Positions 63,946-64,000 of a DNA stretch of 64,000 nucleotides are shown one piece after another. The translations under genes and the position numbers were made by a program. The stretch comes from CAZCAC01 sp964496575 (GTDB lineage: Bacteria; Planctomycetota; UBA1135; GCA-002686595): the NCBI GenBank assembly GCA_964496575.1, contig CAZCAC010000003.1:87673-151672 (forward strand). The letters are read 5' to 3'. The notes beneath the pieces are model-generated. The model saw nothing but the letters and a program-made list of their open reading frames with translations. It did no database searches and had not been told where the DNA came from. Each line of letters opens with the position of its first letter. Position 1 is the stretch's first letter.

Positions 63946-64000
<55 letters not shown>

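Overview
This is a GC-rich bacterial window of 64 kb, densely coded on both strands, with no tRNA, rRNA, CRISPR array or recognisable insertion sequence. A Planctomycetota-type bacterium is the best fit. The grounds are a Ser/Thr kinase fused to a transmembrane segment and WD40 repeats, many secreted repeat proteins (FG-GAP, beta-helix, 'GDDxY') sharing one C-terminal domain, a reduced GspDEFGHIJ locus, System II cytochrome c maturation and sigma-54 regulation. This is inferred from gene content; no phylogeny was run.

Region 1 (1-22.3 kb) is mostly secreted proteins: a PHP-domain lipoprotein cut by the window edge, an M43 metalloprotease, a beta-helix protein, three FG-GAP-type proteins and a tandem paralog pair. 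Six of them end in the same ~130-160 residue domain finishing in (F/W)-x-P. Between them lie housekeeping genes: yciB, rpmH, a YgiQ radical SAM protein, a minus-strand rhomboid / GH38-like / ribokinase operon, and an AmmeMemoRadiSam pair (LigB-AMMECR1 fusion plus radical SAM enzyme).

Region 2 (22.2-43.8 kb) holds a double-length dcd, sucCD, a 'GDDxY' repeat protein, the kinase-WD40 protein, an MnmC-like methyltransferase, tatA, mobA, a polyprenyl synthase, a lipoprotein-resB-ccsA cytochrome c block, folD, a second rhomboid, a large orphan secreted protein and serS. Genes often overlap by 4-11 bases, which suggests long co-transcribed runs.

Region 3 (43.9-51.7 kb) is a minus-strand type II secretion operon gspD-E-F-G-H-I-J without C, K, L or M. 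It is a plausible exporter of the Region 1 proteins, but nothing in the sequence proves that link.

Region 4 (52.2-64 kb) carries nhaA followed by a strong terminator hairpin, a PTS IIA protein, a membrane spermidine-synthase-like protein, a head-GIN lipoprotein, a TsaC/Sua5-LMW phosphatase fusion, an NtrB/NtrC-like two-component pair and dnaK. The 753-base gap before dnaK contains a perfect 147-bp inverted repeat, two CTGCCA-type palindromes 40 bp apart and a near-consensus sigma-54 promoter. The window ends in a C14/G41 homopolymer run that looks like an artefact.
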